Counted from the first letter of the stretch, positions 24,687 through 33,981 are shown. The stretch: 40,250 bases of DNA from an uncultured Lachnospiraceae bacterium (GCA_910580195.1 CAJTWA010000001.1:194746-234995), one strand, 5' to 3'. Notes: a model not told the origin generated them from the letters alone. Translations and numbers: made by a program.

Positions 24687-24728
24687 GGATGGCCGTTCTG
24701 GAAATAAAAGAAATCAGGAGGTAACAAG

Positions 24729-25259
24729 ATGACAAGAAAGAAGAATGGATTTTTAACCCTGTGCTGTTCCCTCGTGCCCGGAGCCGGGGAAATGTATATG
24801 GGCTTTATGAAACAGGGGCTTAGCATTATGTCAGTGTTCTGGATGCTGATTTTCTTAGCGGCGTTTCTGAACATTGGGCCGGTGCTTTTTATCCTGCCAA
24901 TCCTGTGGTGCTACAGCTTTTTCAATGTGCATAACTTAAGGGGGCTGCCCGACGAGGAATTTTATGCGCTGGAAGATGATTACCTGTTCCATCTGGACAA
25001 AATCCTTCCGGAAGGGCGTTGGAACAAGCGGCGGAATAACTTGCTGGCAGGGGCGTTGATTTTTGTGGGGGCAGCCATGCTGTGGGATTATATGATGGAT
25101 TATTTAAGGTGGCTCCTGCCGGACCAGATTTACTGGAACATGATGGATTCTGTCCCCCGGGTGGGCGTCAGCCTGGCTCTGATTTTCGGAGGGTTATATT
25201 TAATCCGCGGCAAGAAGCGGGAATTAGATGAGAAAGAGCGGGAGGAGCTGATGAAATGA
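24729..25259 (+). CDS. Small membrane protein of unknown function in the sigma operon
   Basis: 176 residues. The start KKNGFLTLCCSLVPGAGEMYMGFMKQG has the P-G-A/G-x-G-x-x-Y-x-G pattern of TM2-domain-like proteins, followed by helices at about 31-60. After a charged stretch there are two more helices (about 104-125 and 140-158) and a charged C-terminus. AGGAGG precedes the ATG. The next gene starts four bases before its end (ATGA), so it belongs to the sigma/anti-sigma operon. Function is unknown; the setting suggests membrane or envelope stress. Confidence 0.7.
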   Translation: MTRKKNGFLTLCCSLVPGAGEMYMGFMKQGLSIMSVFWMLIFLAAFLNIGPVLFILPILWCYSFFNVHNLRGLPDEEFYALEDDYLFHLDKILPEGRWNKRRNNLLAGALIFVGAAMLWDYMMDYLRWLLPDQIYWNMMDSVPRVGVSLALIFGGLYLIRGKKRELDEKEREELMK

Positions 25260-25570
25260 GAGAGAGAAGAGTTGGCAGCATCACATGCGGAATCCTGATG
25301 ATTGTGTTTGGGACACTGTTTTTGGTGCACATGTTTTACCCGCCCCTTTCCTTGGGGACCATTATGAAGCTGTGGCCTGTCATCCTGATTGCCTTAGGCG
25401 GGGAGATGATAGCCGCCAACCGGAAACAGGAAGGGGATGGGGATGAAGTCCTTAAATATGACAAGGGCGCGGTATTCCTTATGTTCCTGCTGGCCTGTTT
25501 TGCAGCAGGGATGGGGGTGCTTGAGTATTTTATGGATTTTTATGCCCAATATGGGGTAGTATACTACTAA
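25256..25570 (+). CDS. Small LiaF/DUF5668-like membrane protein
   Basis: 104 residues. Three helices are likely (about 8-26, 35-52 and 74-93). The segment GILMIVFGTLFLVHMF followed by LWPVILIALGGEM is typical of the membrane part of LiaF-like/DUF5668 proteins of cell-envelope stress operons. It overlaps the previous gene by four bases and is followed by a terminator at 25619. No soluble LiaF domain is present. Confidence 0.65.
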   Translation: MRERRVGSITCGILMIVFGTLFLVHMFYPPLSLGTIMKLWPVILIALGGEMIAANRKQEGDGDEVLKYDKGAVFLMFLLACFAAGMGVLEYFMDFYAQYGVVYY

Positions 25571-25618
25571 AAAATGGGGCAGGACGCGGTAAAAAATTAG
25601 GATATTCCAAACTATCAG

Positions 25619-25650
25619 AACAGGCGCTTGGCAAGTCCGGCGCCTGTTTT
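25619..25650 (+). terminator. Rho-independent terminator of the sigma/anti-sigma operon
   Basis: AACAGGCGC (25619-25627) pairs with GCGCCTGTT (25640-25648) around a 12-base loop and ends in TTTT. Confidence 0.7.
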
Positions 25651-25698
25651 GCCATGTGCAGGAATTGTGCAGGCTGCCCATGGGCAGCCAGTGGCCCT

Positions 25699-25801
25699 GG
25701 CATCGCGGCGGGCAAGAAAAAGGGCGTGTGATGCCCGGCTCCCTGACAGCCGCTGACGAGGTAAGGCATCGCGGCGGGCAAGAAAAAGGGCGTGTGATGC
25801 C
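25699..25801. repeat. Two identical 37-bp repeats with inverted ends, 66-bp period
   Basis: Copies at 25699-25735 and 25765-25801 are identical. Each begins GGCATC and ends GATGCC, so each can fold back on its ends, and both contain GCGGCGGGCAAGAAAAAGGG. Confidence 0.9.
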
Positions 25802-26115
25802 TGCTGCATCAAATTTAGCAAAAATGTTGCATTTATCCAGCCTAGTTGGTATTATATTAGTGTATGTGGGATTTGGGGCTGGGCTTGCATGCTTATGTTT
25901 TGCAGGTGCGGCTCCGCGGGCATTTTGTGCCCGGCAACAATACCAAATATTTGAAACAGGACTGCAGCAGTGCCGCGCCCGTGTGAAGCGGAACGCGGAA
26001 ATAGCATAGCAGAAGAGCGGCTGGAACGCTGCGCCAATGGACGGAATCATGTGGTTCCATCTGGTACAGGGGGAAAGCGTAAAAAATAGATGTGCCATTA
26101 TAGGAGGGAACTGTC

Positions 26116-27612
26116 ATGCGCAGCAGCGGAGTATTAATGCATATTTCTTCCCTGCCATCCCCTTACGGGATTGGGACTATGGGAAAAGAATCAAGGAAAT
26201 TCGTAGATTTTCTGGTAAAGGCAAAACAAAGTTTCTGGCAGGTGCTGCCAATCTGCCCTACCAGCTATGGGGATTCCCCGTACCAGTCTTTTTCCAGTTT
26301 TGCGGGGAACCCGTATTTTATTGATTTGGAGAAACTTTGCAGCGAAAAGCTCCTGACAAGGAAGGAGTGCCAGTCCTACCAGTGGGGGAAAAAGCCTGGG
26401 GAGGTGGATTACGGGATCCTCTACCAGAACCGCTATCCCCTGTTACATAAAGCATTTGCAAGGTTCCAGAAAAAAATACCGGAGGGTTACTTTGAATTTT
26501 GCAGGGAGCAGGAAGATTGGCTGGAGGACTATGCCCTGTTCATGGCCTTGAAGGATACCCATGATGGGAAAGCATGGATGGAATGGGAGCCGGAGTTAAA
26601 AGAGCGTAAGCCCGAGGCCATGGCCCAGGCAAAAGCGGATTTAGCCGATGAGGTTGATTTTTGGAAAATGCTCCAGTACCTGTTCTACCAGCAGTGGGGG
26701 GAACTGAAATCTTATGCCAATGGGCATGGAATCCGCATGATTGGGGACGTGCCCATTTATGTTGCCATGGACAGCGCGGATGTGTGGGCAGCCCCCTCCC
26801 AGTTTTACCTCAATGGGAATTTAGAGCCCATTGACGTGGCTGGGTGCCCGCCGGACGCCTTTTCCGACGACGGGCAGCTTTGGGGGAACCCGCTGTTTCG
26901 GTGGGACGTGATGGAGCAGGACAATTACCGCTGGTGGACCAAGCGGCTTTCTAAGATGTCAAAGCTTTTTGACGTGGTGCGGATTGACCATTTCCGTGGC
27001 TTTGAGTCCTACTATGCCATCCCCTATGGGGACAAAACTGCCAAGAACGGGCAATGGCGCAAGGGACCTGGCATTGGGCTGTTCCGTGCCATGGAACAAG
27101 AGCTGGGCAGGCTCCATATCATTGCGGAGGATTTAGGGTTCCTCACCGAAGCCGTCCATGAAATGTTAAAAGAGTCCGGTTATCCCGGTATGAAGGTGCT
27201 CCAGTTTGCCTTTGACACAAGAGAGGACGGGGATTACCTGCCCCACAATTACAATACGAATTCCGTGGCTTATGCAGGGACCCATGACAATGACACCATC
27301 CTTGGCTGGCTGAAGCATGCGCCGAAACCCTGCGTTGCCTTTGCAAAGGAATACTTAAACCTGCAGCAGGAGGAAGGCTACAACTGGGGCGTCATGCGGG
27401 CGGCATGGTCCAGCGTCAGCGATACGGCAGTGGTGACAATGCAGGATTTGCTGGGGATAGGGAGCAAAGGGCGGATGAATACCCCGTCTACCTTGGGCTG
27501 CAACTGGACGTGGCGCATGGAGCCGGGAGCCATTGACGCCAAATTAATCCGGCGCATCAGCAAGCAGATGGATCTGTATGGAAGGGCGCCGAAGGAAAGG
27601 GCTATGGCATAA
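26116..27612 (+). CDS. malQ: 4-alpha-glucanotransferase (amylomaltase)
   Basis: 498 residues, GH77 family, cytoplasmic. It transfers alpha-1,4-glucan segments between maltodextrins or glycogen chains. Visible landmarks: RSSGVLMHISSLPSPYGIG at the N-terminus, SYGDSPYQ, GDVPIYVA, the nucleophile D291 in RIDHFRGFE, the acid/base E in IAEDLG, and GTHDNDT with the stabilising aspartate. Length is normal. AGGAGG precedes the ATG. The lipid kinase gene begins four bases after its stop, so they may share a transcript, though no pathway link is evident. Confidence 0.95.
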   Translation: MRSSGVLMHISSLPSPYGIGTMGKESRKFVDFLVKAKQSFWQVLPICPTSYGDSPYQSFSSFAGNPYFIDLEKLCSEKLLTRKECQSYQWGKKPGEVDYGILYQNRYPLLHKAFARFQKKIPEGYFEFCREQEDWLEDYALFMALKDTHDGKAWMEWEPELKERKPEAMAQAKADLADEVDFWKMLQYLFYQQWGELKSYANGHGIRMIGDVPIYVAMDSADVWAAPSQFYLNGNLEPIDVAGCPPDAFSDDGQLWGNPLFRWDVMEQDNYRWWTKRLSKMSKLFDVVRIDHFRGFESYYAIPYGDKTAKNGQWRKGPGIGLFRAMEQELGRLHIIAEDLGFLTEAVHEMLKESGYPGMKVLQFAFDTREDGDYLPHNYNTNSVAYAGTHDNDTILGWLKHAPKPCVAFAKEYLNLQQEEGYNWGVMRAAWSSVSDTAVVTMQDLLGIGSKGRMNTPSTLGCNWTWRMEPGAIDAKLIRRISKQMDLYGRAPKERAMA

Positions 27613-27616
27613 AACG

Positions 27617-28546
27617 ATGTATTATTTTATTGTAAATGCCGCATCTAGGACGGGAAAAGGCAAAAAAATCTGGCGTCGGCTGAAATTGGAGCTGGAAAGG
27701 GAGCATGTCCCTTACCGGGCTTACCTTACAAAATACCAAGGCCATGCCGGCGAACTGGCAGAAAAATTAACGGAAAAGCACAGGGGGGAAACCATTTCCC
27801 TTGTGGTAGTGGGCGGCGACGGGACGGCCAACGAAGCCGTAAACGGAATCCGGGACTTTAGCATGGTCCGGTTCGGCTATATCCCCACTGGTTCCGGGAA
27901 CGATCTGGGCAGGGGGCTTGGCCTGCCCAAAGACCCGCTGGCAGCCTTGCGGCTGATCCTTGCGTCCAAGGAGCTGTATGCCATGGATTTAGGGAAAGTG
28001 TCTTGGGGCCGGAGGCTGGAGCGGAGCGCATATTTTAACATCAGCTCCGGCATTGGGATGGATGCGCAGGTGTGCAGGCGCGTCAACGGCGATGGGCTGA
28101 AAGTATTCTTGAACAAGCTGCATTTGGGCAAGCTGTCTTATTTCATTAAAACCATGCAGACACTGGCAGAACTGCCTAAGGTCCGGGCAAGGGTCCGGTT
28201 TGGGGATGGGGAAAAGGAACGGGTGCACAGCCTGATGTGCATGGCGGTGATGAACCAGAAATATGAAGGCGGCGGCCTGCCCATGGCGCCGGGGGCCTCG
28301 GACCAGGATGGGAAGTTATCCATCTGTTATATCCATGGGGTGAAGAAGATAAAAGCCCTGTGCGCGCTGGCTGCCTTGGTGAAAGGGAAACACGTGGGGT
28401 TTTCCGGGATTGAGATCCAAGCGTGCAGTTCCTGTGAGGTTTGGCTGCAGGAGCCTATGGCAGGGCATATGGATGGGGAGGATTTGGGGGATTTGGTGCG
28501 CCTTCGGTATGAGTGTTTGCCGGGGGCTTTGCAGGTGATGAAGTGA
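27617..28546 (+). CDS. Diacylglycerol kinase-family lipid kinase (DagK/YegS-like)
   Basis: 309 residues. The catalytic motif GGDGTANEAVNG and the following GSGNDLGRGLGLP are plain and define the DAGK catalytic domain; the C-terminal beta-sandwich follows, with the substrate-loop motif GGGLPMAPGASDQDG. Such enzymes phosphorylate diacylglycerol or related lipids and recycle the lipid released by lipoteichoic-acid-type synthesis. The start at 27617 gives the usual MYYFIVNAASRTG N-terminus; upstream ribosome-site bases overlap the end of malQ and are weak, which suggests translational coupling. Confidence 0.85.
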   Translation: MYYFIVNAASRTGKGKKIWRRLKLELEREHVPYRAYLTKYQGHAGELAEKLTEKHRGETISLVVVGGDGTANEAVNGIRDFSMVRFGYIPTGSGNDLGRGLGLPKDPLAALRLILASKELYAMDLGKVSWGRRLERSAYFNISSGIGMDAQVCRRVNGDGLKVFLNKLHLGKLSYFIKTMQTLAELPKVRARVRFGDGEKERVHSLMCMAVMNQKYEGGGLPMAPGASDQDGKLSICYIHGVKKIKALCALAALVKGKHVGFSGIEIQACSSCEVWLQEPMAGHMDGEDLGDLVRLRYECLPGALQVMK

Positions 28547-28681
28547 AAATTGCCGGGCTGGGCATTTTAAATGTGTTCCACTGTTGGTATTTGGGTTAGA
28601 GGTTTCCGGCCGTAGAAACAGAAAAGCTTGCATGGCTTCAAACAGCGTAGGGCAAAAAAGAGATGACATATTGCAATGGAA

Positions 28682-28726
28682 AAACAGGGAGATTATGGAT
28701 GGTTCAGAGTTGTTTCCCTGTTTTTT
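28682..28726 (+). terminator. Rho-independent terminator upstream of the second two-component module
   Basis: AAACAGGGA (28682-28690) pairs with TCCCTGTTT (28715-28723) and is followed by more T. Just after it, GGATGC (28740-28745) / GCATCC (28763-28768) and nearby GGGGG/CCCCC form a further inverted structure before the regulator gene, possibly regulatory. Confidence 0.6.
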
Positions 28727-28838
28727 GTATTATTAAGGGGGATGCGAAAGGCAGTAGATTAGGCATCCAAAGTTCACCCCCTAACGGGAAAAAGAGGAAA
28801 ATGGAAAGGAGGGGCTTTGCCATAAGCAAAGAATTGGT

Positions 28839-29510
28839 ATGGAAATGTTTAAAATTTTAATTGTAGAAGACGATGTGCAAATGAACCAGGCATTGAAGCT
28901 GTTTTTTACAAAAAACGGCTATCAGGTATTCCAAGCAAAGAATTGCCGTGAAGCAGGGCAAATGATAGACAGGCAACCTGATATCATAGTTGCGGACATC
29001 GGGTTGCCGGATGGGAGTGGTACTGGTTGGTATCAAGTCCTATGTAGTGCTAAAAAAATCCCTACTATTTTTTTGACAGCAAAAGATGAGGAAGAGGACA
29101 TCTTGGCAGGCTATGAAGCAGGATGCGAGGAGTACGTCACAAAACCAATTTCGCCCAAAATACTGTTGAAAAAAGTAGAGGTGATTTTGAAGAGGAATAC
29201 GGATTCTGGGGACATGCTGCATTATAAGGATCTAAAGATTGATTACGGGAAGAAAAGGGCATGGGTTGGAGAAAAAGAAATAAAGCTTACGCCAAAGGAA
29301 TGGAAACTGCTGGAACTGTTATCTAGGAACAAGGGGAGGATTATAACGAAAGATTTATTATTAAGCAAAATTTGGGATATAGACGGGGATTTTGCACAGG
29401 AGCATGTAGTTACGGTTTCCATTAACCGCCTGAGGAAGAAAATCGGGAAGGGTACAGGGGTCGTTTATATAAAAAATATCTTCGGACTCGGCTATACCTT
29501 TGGGGAATAA
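28839..29510 (+). CDS. OmpR-family response regulator
   Basis: 223 residues. Receiver domain with acidic residues E10-D11-D12, phosphoacceptor D53 (VADIGLPDG), T in FLTAKDE and K in YVTKPIS. Winged-helix output domain ends with IKNIFGLGYTFGE. It is the first gene of a second kinase/ABC/FtsX module. The start is ATG 28839 or 28845, two codons later; no strong ribosome site discriminates them. Base composition is already more AT-rich than in the malQ region. Confidence 0.88.
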   Translation: MEMFKILIVEDDVQMNQALKLFFTKNGYQVFQAKNCREAGQMIDRQPDIIVADIGLPDGSGTGWYQVLCSAKKIPTIFLTAKDEEEDILAGYEAGCEEYVTKPISPKILLKKVEVILKRNTDSGDMLHYKDLKIDYGKKRAWVGEKEIKLTPKEWKLLELLSRNKGRIITKDLLLSKIWDIDGDFAQEHVVTVSINRLRKKIGKGTGVVYIKNIFGLGYTFGE

Positions 29511-29564
29511 ACCCATGGAACGCAGGGCAATTTCTGTTATATGTGCATAGGATGGAGGATAAAG

Positions 29565-30563
29565 ATGAAAATCAATATAGTTTCAGCAGGAGCCTGGACG
29601 GAGGGCAGCATAGTGCTATGCATATTGGCTCTTAGAAGGGAATGGGGTTTATTCTTTGGGGTGCTGCTGCTGGCTGTTTTATTATTTTGCCGCCAAAAAT
29701 ATGTGGGTCAAGTTTATGTGAAGGAATTAGAGAAGATTACAGATGCATTGGATCAGATGTTCCTGCAAAAAGAAATAAGCATCCGGGTGGAATATGCAGA
29801 TACTTTACCTGCTAAAATTTTGGCGCAGATCCACCGGATCAATGCGGCCAACCGTGGATACCAGAGCTTATTGCAGCAGGAAAAAGAGGGGATAAAAAAA
29901 CTTTTGGCAGAAGTTTCGCATCAGCTGAGGACGCCTCTTGCAAATATGGAATCCTATTTGGATTTACTGGACGATGAGATCCGTGGGGTAGGACAGAGGG
30001 AATACCTTGAGGCCATAAAATGTTCGGAAGAGAAAATAAAATTTTTGACAGAACGGTTTATTTTAGCAGCCAGAATGGAGCATAAAATTATTCAGATACA
30101 TAAAATGCCATCCGATTTAAAGGAAACCGTGGCAAGGGCAGTCTTTCAGGTTTATAAAAAGGCAGAAAAAAAGGGAATATTCATTGAAGTTGTGGATGGG
30201 AGAACTGGCAGATGCATAGTAAGGCATGATGCAAATTGGTTATCGGAGGCTGTTTATAATCTCTTGGATAACAGCGTGAAATATTCCCCGAAGAATACAT
30301 GCATAAAAATTTTTTTACGCACAAATGAAATGTTTTCTGAAATTTGTGTGGAAGATGAGGGGATAGGTATTGAAAAAGATGAGGAAAATAAGATTTTCCA
30401 ACTCTATTACAGAGGAAGAAATAAAGCGGGGGAAGAAGGTTCTGGCATGGGGCTGTTTATTACTAGGGAAATCATAGAGAAGCATGGTGGATTCCTAAAG
30501 GCAAAAAGAAAAAAGCCGGGGCTCTCCATATCAATATTTTTACCAAAAACGGGAACTAGTTAA
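29565..30563 (+). CDS. Sensor histidine kinase with short N-terminal membrane region
   Basis: 332 residues. Two adjoining hydrophobic stretches (about 9-24 and 28-42) with almost no extracellular loop are followed by a linker and the dimerisation domain with H119 in SHQLRTPL. N box (LLDNSVKYS), G1 (EDEGIGIEKDE), F and G2 (GSGMGLFITREI) boxes are complete. ATG 29565 has GGAGG eight bases upstream; the earlier in-frame ATG 29541 lacks a site. Its lack of a sensor domain suggests signal input through the ABC/FtsX transporter encoded next. A strong terminator overlaps its 3-prime end. Confidence 0.88.
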   Translation: MKINIVSAGAWTEGSIVLCILALRREWGLFFGVLLLAVLLFCRQKYVGQVYVKELEKITDALDQMFLQKEISIRVEYADTLPAKILAQIHRINAANRGYQSLLQQEKEGIKKLLAEVSHQLRTPLANMESYLDLLDDEIRGVGQREYLEAIKCSEEKIKFLTERFILAARMEHKIIQIHKMPSDLKETVARAVFQVYKKAEKKGIFIEVVDGRTGRCIVRHDANWLSEAVYNLLDNSVKYSPKNTCIKIFLRTNEMFSEICVEDEGIGIEKDEENKIFQLYYRGRNKAGEEGSGMGLFITREIIEKHGGFLKAKRKKPGLSISIFLPKTGTS

Positions 30564-30578
30564 AATAGTTCCCGTTTT
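30546..30578 (+). terminator. Perfect 13-bp terminator overlapping the kinase stop codon
   Basis: AAAACGGGAACTA (30546-30558) pairs with TAGTTCCCGTTTT (30566-30578) around a 7-base loop that contains most of the stop codon. The flanking A-run and T-run would let it work in both directions. It separates the kinase gene from the ABC genes. Confidence 0.8.
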
Positions 30579-30663
30579 GTGACTAATTTGTTAGATTTAG
30601 CTGGTAAAATGATATTTAGGTTCAAAGACATACTTATTTGCTAAATTATGGCTATGGAAAGGA

Positions 30664-31374
30664 ATGGGCAGAAAAATGAGGATTGCGGTGGCAGAGGGAT
30701 TATATAAAATTTACCGGAATGGGGATCGGGAACTTTATGCCCTTGCAGATGTGGGGTTCCAAGTGGAAGAAGGAGAATTTGTTGCAATCGTCGGGACCTC
30801 TGGCAGCGGAAAGTCAACGCTGATGAACATATTAGGGGGATTAGACAGGCCAACAAAGGGAAATGTAAGGGTTGGGGGATTTGAACTGACAGAAATGTCC
30901 CAAGATGAACTTACGGTTTTCAGGCGGAGGAATATAGGGTTTATTTTCCAAAATTTTAACCTGGTTCCCGTACTCAATGCATATGAAAACATGGTATTGC
31001 CACTGAAGCTGGACGGGGCAAAAGTTGATTCCGGGTTTGCGGAAATGGTGGTTCAGTCGTTGGGCTTAAAAGAAAAAGTATTCCAGCTGCCCAATACCCT
31101 TTCTGGAGGACAACAGCAAAGGGTAGCAATTGCCCGTGCATTGCTTGCAAAGCCAGCACTTATTTTAGCGGATGAGCCTACGGGCAGCCTAGATTCCCGC
31201 ACAGGCATGGAGGTAATGGGGCTTATGAAGATACTATCAGATAAATTCCATCAGGCACTTGTGGTTGTAACACATAATGAGGAAATTGCACAGTTGGCGG
31301 ATCGTATTGTACGGATTGAAGACGGGAAGATTTTTTCTGGGGAGGAGGGCGCAACGTATGGATATCCAGAATAA
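30664..31374 (+). CDS. ABC transporter ATP-binding protein, MacB/LolD-like
   Basis: 236 residues: Walker A GTSGSGKST (about 44-52), Q-loop FIFQNFNLVP, signature LSGGQQQR, Walker B ALILADEPTGSLDS and H-loop VTHNEE. It is closest in style to ATPases that partner FtsX-like permeases acting on peptides or lipoproteins. AAAGGA sits just before ATG 30664; ATG 30676 is an alternative. The permease start lies 16 bases before its stop, so the two are coupled. With the preceding kinase and regulator it forms a second peptide-sensing or resistance module. Confidence 0.9.
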   Translation: MGRKMRIAVAEGLYKIYRNGDRELYALADVGFQVEEGEFVAIVGTSGSGKSTLMNILGGLDRPTKGNVRVGGFELTEMSQDELTVFRRRNIGFIFQNFNLVPVLNAYENMVLPLKLDGAKVDSGFAEMVVQSLGLKEKVFQLPNTLSGGQQQRVAIARALLAKPALILADEPTGSLDSRTGMEVMGLMKILSDKFHQALVVVTHNEEIAQLADRIVRIEDGKIFSGEEGATYGYPE

Positions 31375-33943
31375 TAACAAGAAAATCATCCGGGAACTGG
31401 CTGCTGCCTATGGGAAAGAGAATAAAAGCAGGAACCGTATCTTGGTTTTGGCTATTATGGTATCCATATTTTTATTATATTCTTCTTTTTCTATCGCATC
31501 CGGTAAAATAGAGGCAGATTATCTTCTGGATGTGAGGGGTATGGGAACTCTTGCAACGGTATCTTTGGAAAATGGGAGCAGCAGACAGTATAAGAAGATG
31601 AAGGCCTTGCCATATCTAAAAGCAGTAGGGATCAAACAGGTTGCAGCCAGCGGAAAGGTACAGGGAAATTGGAGCGGCAGCCTTATTTTCCTAGATCCGG
31701 ATGCATATAGGAAGATTATGTGCCCGGCATATACGGATATTAAAGGGGAATATCCGCAAAAAGAACATGAAGTTATGATGTCAGAAAGATGCCTAAGGCA
31801 ATTAGGGATTGAAAAACCGCAGCTTGGCATGGATATCCCTATGGATGTTGAATTTAAGAATGGGGCTAAAGAAGAAAAATGCTTCCAACTTTCCGGTTTC
31901 TATGTAGATTATACAGATTCTGTAGTGGAGGAACTAGAGGCCTTCATCTCTAAGGAATTTTTAGAAAAGAACAAAATCCCCATGTTCCCTGCATCTAAAA
32001 TTTTAGCAGTGCACAAGGATTTACAGACAGGAGCCCAAATAGAGCAGGAGTTGTACCGGGCATTGGAAATGGAATATGATGCGCAGCAGGTGGTTGGTGA
32101 AAACCCAATGGTGATGCAAAGTGTCCGTGGGATGTTTGGGAGCATTACGATTGCTGTAATCAGCGGGTGCATTGTGGCCTTATGCGCTTATATGGTGATT
32201 TATAATGTGGTTTCTATTTCTTTTGGCAGGGATATCAGACAGTATGGGCTATTGAAAGCATTAGGGACAACAAACCGGCAGTTACGGGACATCACGTATC
32301 GGCAAAACATGATAATCTTGGGAAAGGGGATTTTGTTTGGAGGGATTAGCGGGGGAATTTTTGTAAAACTGTCCTTGACTAAGATTTTAAGCGGGCTGTT
32401 TATGCGTGGGTTTGGGGAATGTGAGGTATCTGGATTCTATCCATGTTATCTTCTGGCAGCGTTTTTTTTGGCTATTCTTGTGTGTTATTGTTCCACGGCA
32501 ATGGCGCTCCGGTGGGTAAGCCAGCGGAATGTTATTGAGGCTATGCGTTATATAGAAGCAGATGGAAATATAAATACGGGGAGAATGGAAACATTGGATC
32601 AGATGACATTGCCAAGATTGGCATGGAGGAATATTTCAAGGTCAAAGAAAAAATTGTGCCTGACAGCCCTGTCGCTTATTTTGGGCTGTTTTACCGCAAT
32701 GGGTTCTGTGGTAATTATGGCAGGGATAGATACGACATATGCGCTGATGCAGAACCCCGATTTTCAAATGGGGATTTTAACGGGAATTTTCCGGTATCCA
32801 GAGAAAGTGCCAGAAGAAATTGGCGACAATACACCTGTGGTTTCCCAGAGGGCAATTGATGCAATACAAAAGATTGGAGGGATAAAGGAAGATACCATTC
32901 TTTTTACAAAAGGGAGTTATGCAATGATAAATTTTGGCAAGGATCAGGCCTTGCTGCCGCGGAAAGAATCTTTGGGCAGCGATGTAATGGAGCTTTCCTT
33001 TGCAACCTTGCAGATTGTAGACAGGGCATTTATTGGGCAGCTGGAAGGTTATGTACGGGAATACAACCTTCCAGTTGATATGGAAAGCCTGAAGGATGGG
33101 ACAGGTGCCGTATTAATCCATCACCATGAACTGTCGCAGGCTTTGGAGGAAAAAGCAGCTAAAGGTAGGGGCTTGCCAATACATTTTTATTCACTGGAGG
33201 CGAACGGGCAGGAAAATGTGGGAAAATATTTAAAAGGCACTCTAAGCTGCGCCGGATATTTAGATAGGACGGACGAGTATTTTCCAAATTTGCAGACCAC
33301 GTCCCTTGGAAATAAAATAAATTATTTTCTTATGTCCGAGGAAGCATTTTCAAGTTTGGGGTTTCAGGAAAAATGCTTTGATTTGTCCTTTGACGCAGAA
33401 GAAGGCGAAGAACCCTTTATCCATCAAAAACTGATGCAGATTATCCAAAAAGAAAACCAGTCCGGCCAAAACATGGATACGCTTTACCTGAATGCGAATT
33501 CTGATTTATTAAAGGAAAAAAGAGAGGAAATCCAGACGGCAAACCTAATATTGGGCGTATTAAGCGCCATGGTTTTCTTTGTAGGCGTGATGAATTATTT
33601 CAATACTATTTTAACAAGCTTGGTGGGAAGAGCGAAGGAATTTGCAGTACTGGAGGGTATTGGGCTGACTAGGGTTCAGCTTTGGAAAATGCTGCTTTGG
33701 GAAGGCGTCTATTATTGGCTTATCATTGTAGGGGCAATGGTAACGGTAGGTTCTGTACTGCTTTGGGTACTTGGCATGTTAATAAAAAAGAAACTGTTCT
33801 ATTTCCAATTTATTTACCCTTGGCAGGCGATGCTTTTTATGGCGCTGCTGTTGCTTTTGTCTTGTGTTGTGCTGTCTGCGTTTATGTACCGGAAAAGCAG
33901 GGAGCAAAGTGTAGCAGAAAGGTTAAAGAGATATATAGATTGA
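31358..33943 (+). CDS. FtsX-like ABC permease
   Basis: 861 residues. One N-terminal helix (about 28-47) is followed by a large outer domain, three helices (about 265-290, 320-345 and 365-388), a second helix at about 434-456, another large outer domain, and three C-terminal helices (about 728-750, 775-800 and 820-842). This duplicated layout is that of MacB/Bce-related FtsX permeases. The ribosome site GGGGAGGAGG precedes ATG 31358, inside the ATPase gene; a longer in-frame start at 31277 would overlap it by almost 100 bases. Being next to the peptide/exporter genes, it may confer immunity to or sense that peptide; this is inferred from position only. Confidence 0.85.
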   Translation: MDIQNNNKKIIRELAAAYGKENKSRNRILVLAIMVSIFLLYSSFSIASGKIEADYLLDVRGMGTLATVSLENGSSRQYKKMKALPYLKAVGIKQVAASGKVQGNWSGSLIFLDPDAYRKIMCPAYTDIKGEYPQKEHEVMMSERCLRQLGIEKPQLGMDIPMDVEFKNGAKEEKCFQLSGFYVDYTDSVVEELEAFISKEFLEKNKIPMFPASKILAVHKDLQTGAQIEQELYRALEMEYDAQQVVGENPMVMQSVRGMFGSITIAVISGCIVALCAYMVIYNVVSISFGRDIRQYGLLKALGTTNRQLRDITYRQNMIILGKGILFGGISGGIFVKLSLTKILSGLFMRGFGECEVSGFYPCYLLAAFFLAILVCYCSTAMALRWVSQRNVIEAMRYIEADGNINTGRMETLDQMTLPRLAWRNISRSKKKLCLTALSLILGCFTAMGSVVIMAGIDTTYALMQNPDFQMGILTGIFRYPEKVPEEIGDNTPVVSQRAIDAIQKIGGIKEDTILFTKGSYAMINFGKDQALLPRKESLGSDVMELSFATLQIVDRAFIGQLEGYVREYNLPVDMESLKDGTGAVLIHHHELSQALEEKAAKGRGLPIHFYSLEANGQENVGKYLKGTLSCAGYLDRTDEYFPNLQTTSLGNKINYFLMSEEAFSSLGFQEKCFDLSFDAEEGEEPFIHQKLMQIIQKENQSGQNMDTLYLNANSDLLKEKREEIQTANLILGVLSAMVFFVGVMNYFNTILTSLVGRAKEFAVLEGIGLTRVQLWKMLLWEGVYYWLIIVGAMVTVGSVLLWVLGMLIKKKLFYFQFIYPWQAMLFMALLLLLSCVVLSAFMYRKSREQSVAERLKRYID

Positions 33944-33981
33944 TTTTCTGATATGGAAAAAGAGGAAGGTGGTAGGATTTC

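Larger units (their letters stand above)
25571..26115. other. 545-bp intergenic region with terminator and paired short repeats
   Basis: After the sigma operon terminator (25619-25648) there are two identical 37-bp repeats and further GC-rich sequence. No gene is seen. The malQ ribosome site AGGAGG lies at 26101-26106. Confidence 0.6.

Noticed and set aside
22157..25801. Possible CRISPR arrays
   Set aside because: Each locus has only two repeats, the three repeat sequences differ, and there are no cas genes in the window.
25656..26009. Open frame of about 117 codons on the + strand between the sigma operon and malQ
   Set aside because: It spans the terminator loop and both identical 37-bp repeats, and its translation has no recognisable domain.
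28663..28857. Small frame before the second response regulator
   Set aside because: It runs through the terminator at 28682-28726 and shows no coding features.
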